Origin: Streptomyces sp. NBC_01210
GTDB lineage: Bacteria; Actinomycetota; Actinomycetes; Streptomycetales; Streptomycetaceae
Length of the DNA stretch: 64,000 bases
Direction: 5' to 3'
Assembly (NCBI RefSeq): GCF_036010325.1
Contig: NZ_CP108549.1
Coordinates: forward strand, 4,774,001 to 4,838,000
Position numbers and translations under genes: made by a program. This document shows positions 9,424-17,236 of the stretch, in pieces. The notes under the pieces are model-generated. The model worked only from the letters and a program-made list of their open reading frames with translations. It searched no databases and was not told the origin of the DNA. Position 1 is the first letter of the stretch. Every line of letters begins with the position of its first letter.

Positions 9424-10034
9424 AGGGCGACGTCCTCGTCGGAGGAGTTGTACGTGGGGGTACCGGCCTCGACGCGGCGCAGGTCGCTGCCGTAGTGGCG
9501 GGAGGCGAACCAGAAGAAGACCGCGGCGAACCCGCAGAACACCGGGATCAGGAGCGCACCGAAGACGGTGGCCCGCAGACGCTCCGGGAACCGTCGGCTC
9601 AGCAGCGCACCGGCGGGTGCGTACCCCGCCTCGCCGAGGCCGACCGCGGCGCGGGCCGCGAACAGCTGCCCGTAGTTGTGGGTGAAGGCCGCGCTGAGGG
9701 TGGCCAGGCTCCAGATACTGCCCATCAGTGCGATGCTCTTGCCCCGGCTCCACCGGTCGGCCAGTAGCGCGATCGGGAAGGTGCCGAGTGCGATGGTCAC
9801 CGAGGCGACGGAGACCAGGCCGCCGAGCTGTGCGTCGGACAGTCCCCACTCCTGCTTGAGGTGCGGGAACAACGACACGATCAGCTGCCGGGAGAGGTAG
9901 TCGGACATCATGAGCGCGAACGCCATCGCGAACACGCCCCAGGCGTATCTGCGGGTCACGCCCGGTTCGCCGGCTGTCCCGGCAGCCGGCCGCCCCGCAG
10001 GGGGTGGTGCGGCCGCAGTGGACGCCTTGTTCAT
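9420..10034 (-). CDS. MFS transporter with internal deletion (about half length)
   Basis: 204 residues, against 400-450 for a normal MFS permease. The N-terminus is normal: transmembrane helices 1 to 4, the loop LLADRWSRGKS, then YAPAGALLSRRFPERLRA. Within what should be helix 5 the sequence jumps to IPVFCGFAAVFFWFASRHY, which reads as the last helix and C-terminal tail of the same family. About 200 residues (helices 5/6 to 11) are missing without loss of frame; the junction is near 9545-9560. AAGGAGG precedes the ATG at 10034 and the end overlaps the FGE start (ATGA), so translation through it may still matter for FGE. Transport activity is unlikely. Confidence 0.8.
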   Translation of the reverse strand: MNKASTAAAPPPAGRPAAGTAGEPGVTRRYAWGVFAMAFALMMSDYLSRQLIVSLFPHLKQEWGLSDAQLGGLVSVASVTIALGTFPIALLADRWSRGKSIALMGSIWSLATLSAAFTHNYGQLFAARAAVGLGEAGYAPAGALLSRRFPERLRATVFGALLIPVFCGFAAVFFWFASRHYGSDLRRVEAGTPTYNSSDEDVAL

Positions 10035-10171
10035 TCGATGTCGCCTCCTTCTCTCGTTGTCGGGAGGGCGGTTGCCGGCGTAGGGGCCGGGGCTGCGGGG
10101 GGTGCGGGATGACCGGGCGCGCCTTCTGCCGTGTGCTGCCGATGGCAGAGGGCGGCTTCCAGGGGGTGGGC

Positions 10172-11671
10172 TCAGATCGTGGTCTGCTGGTCGGTCATGC
10201 TCGCCGGCACCTCGACGCTGCGCCTGAGGATCTTGCCGGTGGAGGTCTTGGGCAGCTCCGTGGTGATCCACACGTGCCGCGGGTACTTGTATGCCGCCGC
10301 CTGCGCCTTGATGTGCTCGCGCAGTTCCTCGGGGGTGGCCGTGGCGCCGTCCTTGAGCGCGACGGCGGCGCAGATCTCCTCGCCGAGTTCGGGGTGTGGG
10401 ATGCCGACGACGGCGGCCTCGCGCACTGCCGGGTGGGTGTACAGCAGCTCCTCGATCTCGCGCGGGTAGACGTTGTAGCCGCCGCGGATGATCAGGTCCT
10501 TCTTGCGGTCGACGATGAAGTAGTAGCCGTCCTCGTCGACCCGGGCCAGGTCACCGGAGCGGAACCAGCCGTCGGCGTCGATCGCTTCGGCGGTGGCCTC
10601 CGGGCGGCCCCAGTAGCCCTTCATGATGTTGTGGCCGCGGATGGCGATCTCGCCGACGCCGTCCGTGACGTCCAGCAGCGTCATCTCGACCCCGTCGACC
10701 GGCTGGCCGATCGACCCCGGCTTGCGTACCCGGTCGGGGTGGTTGAACGAGGCCACCGGCGAGGTCTCGGACAGTCCGTAGCCTTCCACGATGACGCAGC
10801 CGAACTCGGCCTCGAACGCGTGCAGTACCTCCACGGGCAGCGCCGATCCGCCTGACACGCACAGCCGGAGGCTGTCCACATCGAACTTCGCCCGCTCCGG
10901 GTGGCTCAGCAGCCCGACGTACATTGTGGGTACGCCCTGGAAGATGCTGACCCGGTGGCGCTGGATCGTGTCGAGCACCGCGGGCGCGTCGAAGCGGGGC
11001 ACCAGCGCCAGGCAGGCGCCGGCAGCGATCGAGGCGTTCAGGCCGCAGGTCTGGCCGAAGACGTGGAACAGCGGCAGCGCGCCGAGCACCATGTCGCCGG
11101 CCGTGAGTGAGAACAGGTCGACCGAGACTCGGGTGTTGCTGGTCAGGTTGGCGTGGGTCAGCTCGGCGCCCTTGGGTGTACCGGTGGTACCCGACGTGTA
11201 GAGGATGACGGCGGTGTCCGACGCGTCGCGCTCCACGATCCCGGCCTGCGCAGTGGTGATGGCGAGCAGGGTCTCGAAATCGCCCGGCGTCACCAGCAGG
11301 CACTCGGTGCCCGCGGTGGCCGCGCCGGCCAGGGCGTCCTCGGCGAACCCGTGCCAGGCCAGCACCAGCTTCGCTTGCGAGTCACCCAGGTAGAACGCCA
11401 CCTCACGTGCCTTGAGCAGCACGTTCATCGGCACCACCACGGCGCCGGCGCGCAGGATGCCGTAGTACACGGCGGCGAACTGCGGCACGTTGGGCAGCAT
11501 GATGCCGACCCGGTCGCCGGGCTGCACGCCCCGGTCGCGCAGCAGTCCCGCCACGTGGGCACTGGCTTTGTCGAGCTTCGCGTAGGTCAGCACGCTGTCG
11601 CCGAGGCGGATCGCGGGGGCGTCGCCGTCGCGGGTCGCCGACGCGACCAGGCTGTGCGCAAGGTTGGTCAT
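10172..11671 (-). CDS. Acyl-CoA synthetase (AMP-forming), long-chain fatty-acid-CoA ligase type
   Basis: 499 residues of the ANL superfamily. The phosphate loop YTSGTTGTPKGAE is at 158-170, followed by GYGLSETSP, the hinge region FRSGDLARVDEDGYYFIVDR, and the C-terminal PKTSTGKILRR with catalytic Lys480. It activates a carboxylic acid to its CoA thioester through an acyl-adenylate. It sits 43 bases downstream of the BVMO-like gene in the same orientation, so both are probably co-transcribed from the promoter facing the TetR gene. GGGAG lies upstream of the ATG at 11671. The likely role is activation of the acid released by the pathway; the substrate is not deducible. Confidence 0.9.
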   Translation of the reverse strand: MTNLAHSLVASATRDGDAPAIRLGDSVLTYAKLDKASAHVAGLLRDRGVQPGDRVGIMLPNVPQFAAVYYGILRAGAVVVPMNVLLKAREVAFYLGDSQAKLVLAWHGFAEDALAGAATAGTECLLVTPGDFETLLAITTAQAGIVERDASDTAVILYTSGTTGTPKGAELTHANLTSNTRVSVDLFSLTAGDMVLGALPLFHVFGQTCGLNASIAAGACLALVPRFDAPAVLDTIQRHRVSIFQGVPTMYVGLLSHPERAKFDVDSLRLCVSGGSALPVEVLHAFEAEFGCVIVEGYGLSETSPVASFNHPDRVRKPGSIGQPVDGVEMTLLDVTDGVGEIAIRGHNIMKGYWGRPEATAEAIDADGWFRSGDLARVDEDGYYFIVDRKKDLIIRGGYNVYPREIEELLYTHPAVREAAVVGIPHPELGEEICAAVALKDGATATPEELREHIKAQAAAYKYPRHVWITTELPKTSTGKILRRSVEVPASMTDQQTTI

Positions 11672-11714
11672 GACCAGGTCTCCCTGTCGTGTGCGGTGGA
11701 AGTGGTGTGGTGGT

Positions 11715-13211
11715 TCAGTGCGCTGCGGGCGCGGCAGTGGCTGCGGTGCGCAGTTCGTAGGGGGTGGGGTCGAAGCGGCGTGTCGTGCGGCGGTATTTCC
11801 AGGTCGCGTCTGGCCAGTTGGCCGAGGCCAGGCCGTCTGCGCCCTGGTAGAAGCTCGTGCAGCCGCCGACCGACCAGACCGTGCCTGCCAGCCGTGCTGT
11901 TTGCTGTTCGATGTAGGTGTTTTGGTCCGTGGCGCGGACCTCGATGCTGGTGATGCCGCGTGCGCGCATCAGGCGCAGCGCGTCCATTGCATACGCCACC
12001 TGGCACTCCTCCTGGAACACATGGGAGTTGTGGCCGGTGGCGCTGCCCGCGCCGCCGAGGCGGAACAGGTTGGGGAAGTTGGTCACGGTGATGCCGAGGT
12101 AGGTGTGCGGGTTGCCGTTCCAGCATTCGGCCAGGGTCCGGCCGTCGCGTCCGCGCAGGTGTTCCGCGATCGGCGGGTCGCTGACGTGGAAGCCGGTGCC
12201 GAAGATGATCACGTCGGCGGGGTGCTCGCGGCCGTCGGTGGTGACCACCGAGTCCGCCCGTACCTCGTGGACGCCGGCGCTGACCACCTCGACATTGGGT
12301 GCCGACAGGGCCGGATACCAGTTGTTGGAGATCAGGATGCGCTTGCAGCCCAGCTCCCAGTCCGGGGTCAGGCGCTTGCGCAGCGCGGGGTCGGCGACCT
12401 GGCGGCGCAGGTGGTGCAGGGCCATCCTGGTCGCGATCCGCCGTACCTGGGGCGAGACCATGATCTTCCATGTCACCAGCTCACGCATCCAGTACTGGCG
12501 GTGGCGTACCAGTCGCTGCAGCCATGGCGCGGCGGTGTAGAGCCGTCGTTCGGTCCGGGTCGTGGCACGGTCCATCCGGGGGGTGACCCACGGTGCGGTC
12601 CGCTGAACCACCGTCATCCGCCCGACCTGCGGCTGGATCGCGGGTACGAACTGGATCGCCGAGGCGCCGGTGCCGACGACGACCACTGTGCGGCCGGTCA
12701 GATCGAGGTCGTGGTTCCAGCGGGCGGAGTGGAACACCTCACCGGTGAATCCGTCCAGGCCCTTCAGTTGCGGGGTCGACGGTTCGGCGATGGGGCCGCT
12801 GGCGTCGATGAGCATGTCGGCGGTGAGCGGTCCGGTGCTGGTCTCGATCCGCCAGCGCTGCGCGGCGTCGTCCCAGGCCGCCTCCAGCAGGCGGCAGCCG
12901 AAGCGGATGTGCGGTATCAGCCCGTGGTCGCGGGCGACCCGGCGCAGGTAGTCGCGGATCTCGGACTGCTGGGAGAAGGCCCGGGTCCAGTGCGGGTTGG
13001 GCGCGAAGGACAGGGAGTACAGATTCGACGGGATGTCGCAGGCGCAGCCCGGGTAGGTGTTGTCCCGCCAGACGCCGCCGACCTCCTGCTCCCGCTCCAG
13101 CAGGGCGAAATTCTCCCCTTGGGTTTTGAGCGCGTGGGCCGCGGCCAGCCCGCCGAATCCGGCCCCGACGACGACAACGCGCAGATGCTGCGGCTCGAAC
13201 TCAGCGGTCAT
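11715..13211 (-). CDS. Flavin monooxygenase, Baeyer-Villiger type
   Basis: 498 residues with two Rossmann motifs: GAGFGG (FAD) at 16-21 and GTGASA (NADPH) at 180-185. Between them is FTGEVFHSARWN (155-166), which fits the type I BVMO fingerprint FxGxxxHxxxW(P/D) except that Asn follows the Trp. The NTYPGCACDIPSNLYSLSF block is typical of this class. BVMOs insert oxygen next to a ketone, giving an ester or lactone. The ATG at 13211 lies 24 bases from a 17-bp palindrome shared with the divergent TetR gene, so it is probably TetR-controlled and the first gene of the minus-strand operon. Substrates from alkanones to steroids are possible. Confidence 0.9.
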   Translation of the reverse strand: MTAEFEPQHLRVVVVGAGFGGLAAAHALKTQGENFALLEREQEVGGVWRDNTYPGCACDIPSNLYSLSFAPNPHWTRAFSQQSEIRDYLRRVARDHGLIPHIRFGCRLLEAAWDDAAQRWRIETSTGPLTADMLIDASGPIAEPSTPQLKGLDGFTGEVFHSARWNHDLDLTGRTVVVVGTGASAIQFVPAIQPQVGRMTVVQRTAPWVTPRMDRATTRTERRLYTAAPWLQRLVRHRQYWMRELVTWKIMVSPQVRRIATRMALHHLRRQVADPALRKRLTPDWELGCKRILISNNWYPALSAPNVEVVSAGVHEVRADSVVTTDGREHPADVIIFGTGFHVSDPPIAEHLRGRDGRTLAECWNGNPHTYLGITVTNFPNLFRLGGAGSATGHNSHVFQEECQVAYAMDALRLMRARGITSIEVRATDQNTYIEQQTARLAGTVWSVGGCTSFYQGADGLASANWPDATWKYRRTTRRFDPTPYELRTAATAAPAAH

Positions 13212-13234
13212 GCGGGTAGCCCCTCTAGAAAAGC

Positions 13235-13251
13235 TAACGTGAGTCGCGTTA
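13235..13251. promoter_or_regulatory. TetR operator palindrome between the BVMO and tetR genes
   Basis: TAACGTGAGTCGCGTTA: the arms match at 12 of 16 paired bases (six of eight pairs) around a central G, reading TAACGyGAnTCrCGTTA. It lies centrally in the 51-base gap between the divergent start codons, the expected place for an autoregulatory TetR operator that also controls the BVMO operon. Confidence 0.75.
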
Positions 13252-13262
13252 ACCTCCCACCC

Positions 13263-13934
13263 ATGGCAGCAGTCGTCAAGAGCCCAGAACCCGAACCGTC
13301 CAGCTCCGGGCCGGACCCGGCCGAACCCGGCCGCCCGCGCCGCCGGCAGCCGGTCCAGGCCCGCAGTCGCGAGACCGTCGAGCGGATCCTCGACGCCGCG
13401 GCCGCCCTCCTTGAGGAAGGTGGCGTCGACGCCGTCACCACCCGTGCCATCGCCGAGCGCGCCGGCATCACCGCGCCCTCGCTCTACCGCTTCTTCGCCG
13501 ACCGTGATCAGGTCCTCGACGCGCTGATGGAACAGCACCTCGAACGGCTCGGCGCCTTCCTCGCCGAGACCGAGGCGGGCTGGTCGCCCTCGTCACCGAC
13601 GGAGTTCGTGGGGCGCGAACTCGACTCCGTCGTCGCCTACTTCCAGGCCAACCCCAACGCCGCCCGGCTGTGGCTGGACGGGCGCGTCTCGCCGACGGTG
13701 CGGGCCGAGGTGCGGCGCTACCACCGCCGCACCGCCCAGCGCCTGCACGACGTGGCCGTCGCGGCAGGCCTGCTCGCCCCACAGACCGACCTGCTGGTCT
13801 TCGTGATGCTGGTCGAACTCGGCGACCGAATCCTGGACCTGGCGTTCCGGGAGGGCCGCGAACCCGACACCGACGTGATCCGCCACGGCCGCATCGCACT
13901 CACCGCCTACCTGGAGGCCGCGCTACCGCAGTAG
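13263..13934 (+). CDS. TetR family transcriptional regulator of the catabolic island
   Basis: 223 residues with a proline- and arginine-rich N-terminal tail of about 35 residues, then a TetR helix-turn-helix (TTRAIAERAGITAPSLYRFF, about residues 60-79) and an all-alpha ligand domain. It is divergent from the BVMO gene, with an operator palindrome between them. It is likely a repressor released by a pathway substrate or acyl-CoA. No clear ribosome site precedes the ATG at 13263, so the message may be leaderless; an in-frame GTG at 13239 lies inside the palindrome. Confidence 0.88.
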   Translation: MAAVVKSPEPEPSSSGPDPAEPGRPRRRQPVQARSRETVERILDAAAALLEEGGVDAVTTRAIAERAGITAPSLYRFFADRDQVLDALMEQHLERLGAFLAETEAGWSPSSPTEFVGRELDSVVAYFQANPNAARLWLDGRVSPTVRAEVRRYHRRTAQRLHDVAVAAGLLAPQTDLLVFVMLVELGDRILDLAFREGREPDTDVIRHGRIALTAYLEAALPQ

Positions 13935-14069
13935 GGCCCACCGCCCGACGCAGACGCGGACAGCAGGCATCGCGCCATCGGCACCACCTGACGCCAAGCG
14001 CCGCCGGTCACCCCACCCGAGTGCCCGACGACGCCGGTGCCGTCACCGATCCCAGACAGGAGGGCCCCT

Positions 14070-14410
14070 GTGCTCTCGCACGACCATCTCCCCCGCACCG
14101 CCCTGCCCATGCCCGACCGCCCGCGGCCGGGCTGACCGGCCAAGGGCGGCACTGTCACGCTCTACCTCGACGGTGACGAGGTGGGCCGCGGGCAGCTGCC
14201 GGTGACCCAGGCCATCGTGTTCTCCGGCGACGAGACGACGGACGTGGGCCACCAGTCGGGCTCGCCCGTCACGCCCGACCAGCCGGCGCGCGGCAACGAC
14301 TTCACCGGCGAGATCCGATGGGTGCAGATCGATGTGGACGCCGCCGCGGCAACCAGGAGCACCTCATCCCGATCGAGGAACGCCGGCGGATCGCCATGAC
14401 ACGGCAGTGA
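14070..14410 (+). pseudogene. Arylsulfatase remnant: both ends kept, catalytic core deleted
   Basis: A perfect AGGAGG precedes the GTG at 14070. The first 21 codons include LPRTALPMPDRPRPG, which looks like an arylsulfatase N-terminus. A TGA follows at 14133-14135. From 14136, in the same frame, comes a typical arylsulfatase C-terminal domain (GGTVTLYLDGDEVGRGQLP, FSGDETTDVGHQSGSP, FTGEIRWVQIDV). A frameshift near 14340-14350 moves the last conserved residues (HLIPIEERRRIAMTRQ) to another frame ending at TGA 14408-14410. The catalytic CxPxR region and several hundred residues are gone, so it is non-functional. It is the obvious former client of the FGE at 8467-9423. Confidence 0.8.
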
Positions 14411-14430
14411 CGGGCCGTCGGTGACGAAGG

Positions 14431-14466
14431 ACGGCGGGCTGCCCGTTCGCGCGGGCAGCCCGCCGT
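14431..14466 (+). terminator. Strong stem-loop after the sulfatase remnant
   Basis: A perfect 15-bp stem: ACGGCGGGCTGCCCG at 14431-14445 pairs with 14452-14466 across the 6-base loop TTCGCG. It lies 20 bases after the remnant's final stop, so it is the old terminator of the tetR-sulfatase transcript. Confidence 0.85.
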
Positions 14467-14704
14467 ACCGGGTCCGGACACATTTGCAGCGCCGTGATGC
14501 GCCCTTGTCCGGCCCTGCGACCTCCCGGTGTGCCAACGCACACCTCGCAGGTCCAAGTGTGTGCCTACGGCGATTCCGCCCGGCGCACCACAGCCCTACG
14601 TTGGTCGCCCAACGCCACGACGCAGCGCCGGACAGAGCGCGCGCTCCGGCCGGCGGCCTTCGAGCGGCCCCGCACCACTCCAGACCGACCAGGAACGGGA
14701 ACCC

Positions 14705-15652
14705 ATGCACGAGATCACCTTCCCCAGCGGCAAAGACCAGTGCGCCGCCTGGCATCTCCCGGCGACCAGTGACGCGTTCGCCGGCGCAGGCGGACGGCCG
14801 TGCGTCGTCATGGCGCCCAGCTTCGGGGGCACCCGCGACGGCGGCCTCCTGAAATACGCCGAGGGCCTCGCGGCTGCCGGCCTTGACGTCCTGCTCTTCG
14901 ACTACCGCGGGTTCGGCGGTTCGACCGGAACCCCACGACAGCACGTTTCCTTCCTGCGCCAACGACAGGACTACCACGCAGCCATCGCCGCGGCTCGTCG
15001 GCTGCCGGGAATCGACCCAGCCCGGATCGTGCTCTGGGGCAATTCCTACGCGGGCGGCCACGTCGTCGTGGTCGCTGCCCGGGACCGGCATGTAGCGGCG
15101 GTCATCTCGATGACGCCGGCGTTGGACGGAGTCAGCGTCATCCTGCAACTGGCGCGCAACGGCGGCCCGCTGCACCTGGTCAGGGCGACCGGCAACGGTC
15201 TTCGTGACGTGCTGAGGGCGGTCACCGGCCGCACTCCTCACCTCGTTCCGGTGGGCGGAGAGCCCGGCTCGAACGCGATCATGGTCAAGCGAGGGGTCCT
15301 GAAGGCGTACCGCGCCGTCGCCGGCCCGGGCTGGCGCAACGAAGTGTGCGCACGCACGGCGCTCCAAGTGGGGTTCAACCGGCCGATCAGGTTCATTTCA
15401 CGGGTCCCCTGCCCGCTGCTCATCCAGGCCGGGGCGCACGACCAACTCGTGCCACCGGCGCCCGCGCGCCGGGCCGCCGCGAAGGCGGGCAGCCGGGCCC
15501 AGCTGGTGGAGTACCCCATCGACCATCTGGACGTCTACACGGGCTCGGCGCAGGCGAACGCGCTGGCAGATCAGCTCGCATTCCTGCGCCGCACCCTCGC
15601 ACCGAGCCTCACTCGCCACGAGACGTCTGCCCCCCGTCGCGAAGAAACCTGA
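14705..15652 (+). CDS. Alpha/beta hydrolase (esterase-like)
   Basis: 315 residues with an alpha/beta hydrolase fold. The nucleophile elbow is WGNSYAGG (Ser114; GxSxA rather than GxSxG). A candidate acid is in AGAHDQLVPP and a candidate histidine in YPIDHLDVYTG. The oxyanion region resembles APSFGGTRDGG with FDYRGFGGS. Such enzymes cleave esters, lactones or C-C bonds. Next to a BVMO-like enzyme, hydrolysis of the Baeyer-Villiger ester is the natural proposal, but this is inference. It follows a strong terminator and about 240 bases without a gene, so it has its own promoter and probably leads the SDR and flavoenzyme genes downstream. Confidence 0.82.
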   Translation: MHEITFPSGKDQCAAWHLPATSDAFAGAGGRPCVVMAPSFGGTRDGGLLKYAEGLAAAGLDVLLFDYRGFGGSTGTPRQHVSFLRQRQDYHAAIAAARRLPGIDPARIVLWGNSYAGGHVVVVAARDRHVAAVISMTPALDGVSVILQLARNGGPLHLVRATGNGLRDVLRAVTGRTPHLVPVGGEPGSNAIMVKRGVLKAYRAVAGPGWRNEVCARTALQVGFNRPIRFISRVPCPLLIQAGAHDQLVPPAPARRAAAKAGSRAQLVEYPIDHLDVYTGSAQANALADQLAFLRRTLAPSLTRHETSAPRREET

Positions 15653-15738
15653 TCCCGGACTCCGTGCCCGCGTGCCCACGCGGAAGTCGGGCGCGCCTTC
15701 CCCACCGCATCAGTCATCGCCTTCGACCGGAGTCACCC

Positions 15739-16569
15739 ATGAAGCTCAAGAACCTCAACGGCAAGGTCGTCCTCATCACCGGCGCCGGCAGCGGCATCGG
15801 CCGCGCCACCGCCCTGCTCAGCGCCCGGCGCGGCGCGACGCTCGTCCTCTGCGACCGCGATGAGGCCGGACTCAACGAGACCGCGGCGGCTGCCCGCGCC
15901 CTCGGCGTCGACGTGCTCGCGAAGACAGCCGACGTCTCCGACCTCGCGTCGATGGACGCCTTCGCCGACGCCGTGCACGCTCGCTTCGGCGCGGTCGACG
16001 TGCTCATCAACAATGCCGGTATCGGCGTCTGGTGCGGTTTCCTCGACACCCTGCCCGAGGACTGGGACCGGCAGCTGGCGGTCAACGTCAAGGGCGTCGT
16101 GCACGGCTGCGAACGCTTCCTCCCCCGGATGATCGAACGCGGTCGCGGCGGCCACGTCGTCAACGTCTCCTCGGCGGCCGGCTATATGCCCAGCCCCGCC
16201 ATGACCTCCTACTCCGTCACCAAGTTCGCGGTCTTCGGGCTCTCCCAGGCCCTGCGTATGGAGATGCGCCCCCACAAGATTGGTGTCACCGCCTCCTGCC
16301 CGGGGCCGACCAACACGCCGATCGTCGGCACGGGCCCGGTCCGCGGGGCAAACGCCGAGGAACGGGCAGGCAATGTCGCCAGCTTCTTCCAGAGGACCGC
16401 TGCCCGGCCCGAGCAGGTCGCCAAGACCATCCTGCGCGCCGTCGCTCGCAACCGCGCCGTCGCCCCCGTTGGCTTCGAGGCCCACGTCATGTACCTCGCG
16501 AGCCGCGTCGCCCCGCCCTTCGGACGTTGGCTCTCCGTACGCTGGTCCGCCATGGCCAACAAGGGATGA
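15739..16569 (+). CDS. Short-chain dehydrogenase/reductase (SDR)
   Basis: 276 residues of the classical SDR family. The cofactor motif TGAGSGIG is at 14-21, NNAG at 91-94, the catalytic Ser at 144/145 and Tyr158xxxLys162 (YSVTK). Asp39 after the second beta strand suggests NAD(H) preference. The C-terminal extension (about residues 230-276) with VMYLASRVAPP resembles SDRs acting on hydrophobic alcohols and ketones. It lies 86 bases after the alpha/beta hydrolase and directly before a decayed paralogue. A plausible role is oxidising an alcohol to the ketone used by the BVMO. Confidence 0.9.
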   Translation: MKLKNLNGKVVLITGAGSGIGRATALLSARRGATLVLCDRDEAGLNETAAAARALGVDVLAKTADVSDLASMDAFADAVHARFGAVDVLINNAGIGVWCGFLDTLPEDWDRQLAVNVKGVVHGCERFLPRMIERGRGGHVVNVSSAAGYMPSPAMTSYSVTKFAVFGLSQALRMEMRPHKIGVTASCPGPTNTPIVGTGPVRGANAEERAGNVASFFQRTAARPEQVAKTILRAVARNRAVAPVGFEAHVMYLASRVAPPFGRWLSVRWSAMANKG

Positions 16570-16654
16570 ACGCGTCGGCGTTGAGCAGTCCGAGGGGTGG
16601 GACGAGCAAGGCGAGGGCTCGCACCGACACTGCCGCACCGCACATGCGTGCGAC

Positions 16655-17204
16655 GAAGCCGGCCTGCTCATCAACAACGCCGGCATCGGCGTCCTCTCCA
16701 AGTCCCTGGACACCGAGCCCAGGGACGGGGACCGGCAGATCGCGGTCAACATCAAGGGAGCCGTGCACGGTTGCGAGCGCTTCGTCCCCCGCATGATCGA
16801 GGGCGGCACCGGAGGGCACGTCGTCAACGAGGCGTCGTCCGCCGGTTACTGCGCCACCCCGGTCGTGCGCGTACTCCACCACGAAGTTCGGCGTGCTCGG
16901 CTTCACCGAGGCCCTGCGCGTCGAGCTGCGCCCGCACATGATCGTGACCGCGCCATCAACACCGCGATCACGCCTACGAGCATCGCGCGGGCCGGAGATC
17001 CAGCCGGCGCCGGTTCCGCCTGCGGGGCCGACGCCGACGAACGGTCCGTCCGGATTCAGAAACTGTACGAGCGTCTCGGCTACCCACCCGAGCGTGTCGC
17101 GGTGAACATATGCGTGCGGTGGGACGCAACCGCGCGATCGCGCCGGTCACGCCCGAGGCCCACCTCATGTACGCGCTCACCCGCATCTCGCCGCCCGCCG
17201 GCTC
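16655..17204 (+). pseudogene. Decayed SDR paralogue (tandem duplicate)
   Basis: SDR sequence continues in broken form after the intact SDR. LLINNAGIGVLSKSLDTEP and VNIKGAVHGCERFVPRMIEG are in one frame. YSTTKFGVLGFTEALRVELR (with the YxxxK catalytic pair) is in a second. INTAITPTSIARAGD returns to the first. RAVGRNRAIAPVTPEAHLMY is in a third. At least three frameshifts are needed, and the N-terminal cofactor motif is missing. It resembles the upstream SDR throughout, so it arose by tandem duplication or by acquisition of a close relative. It cannot make an enzyme. Confidence 0.8.
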
Positions 17205-17236
17205 AGCGCCTGCACGGCCCACCCATTGGACAGATC

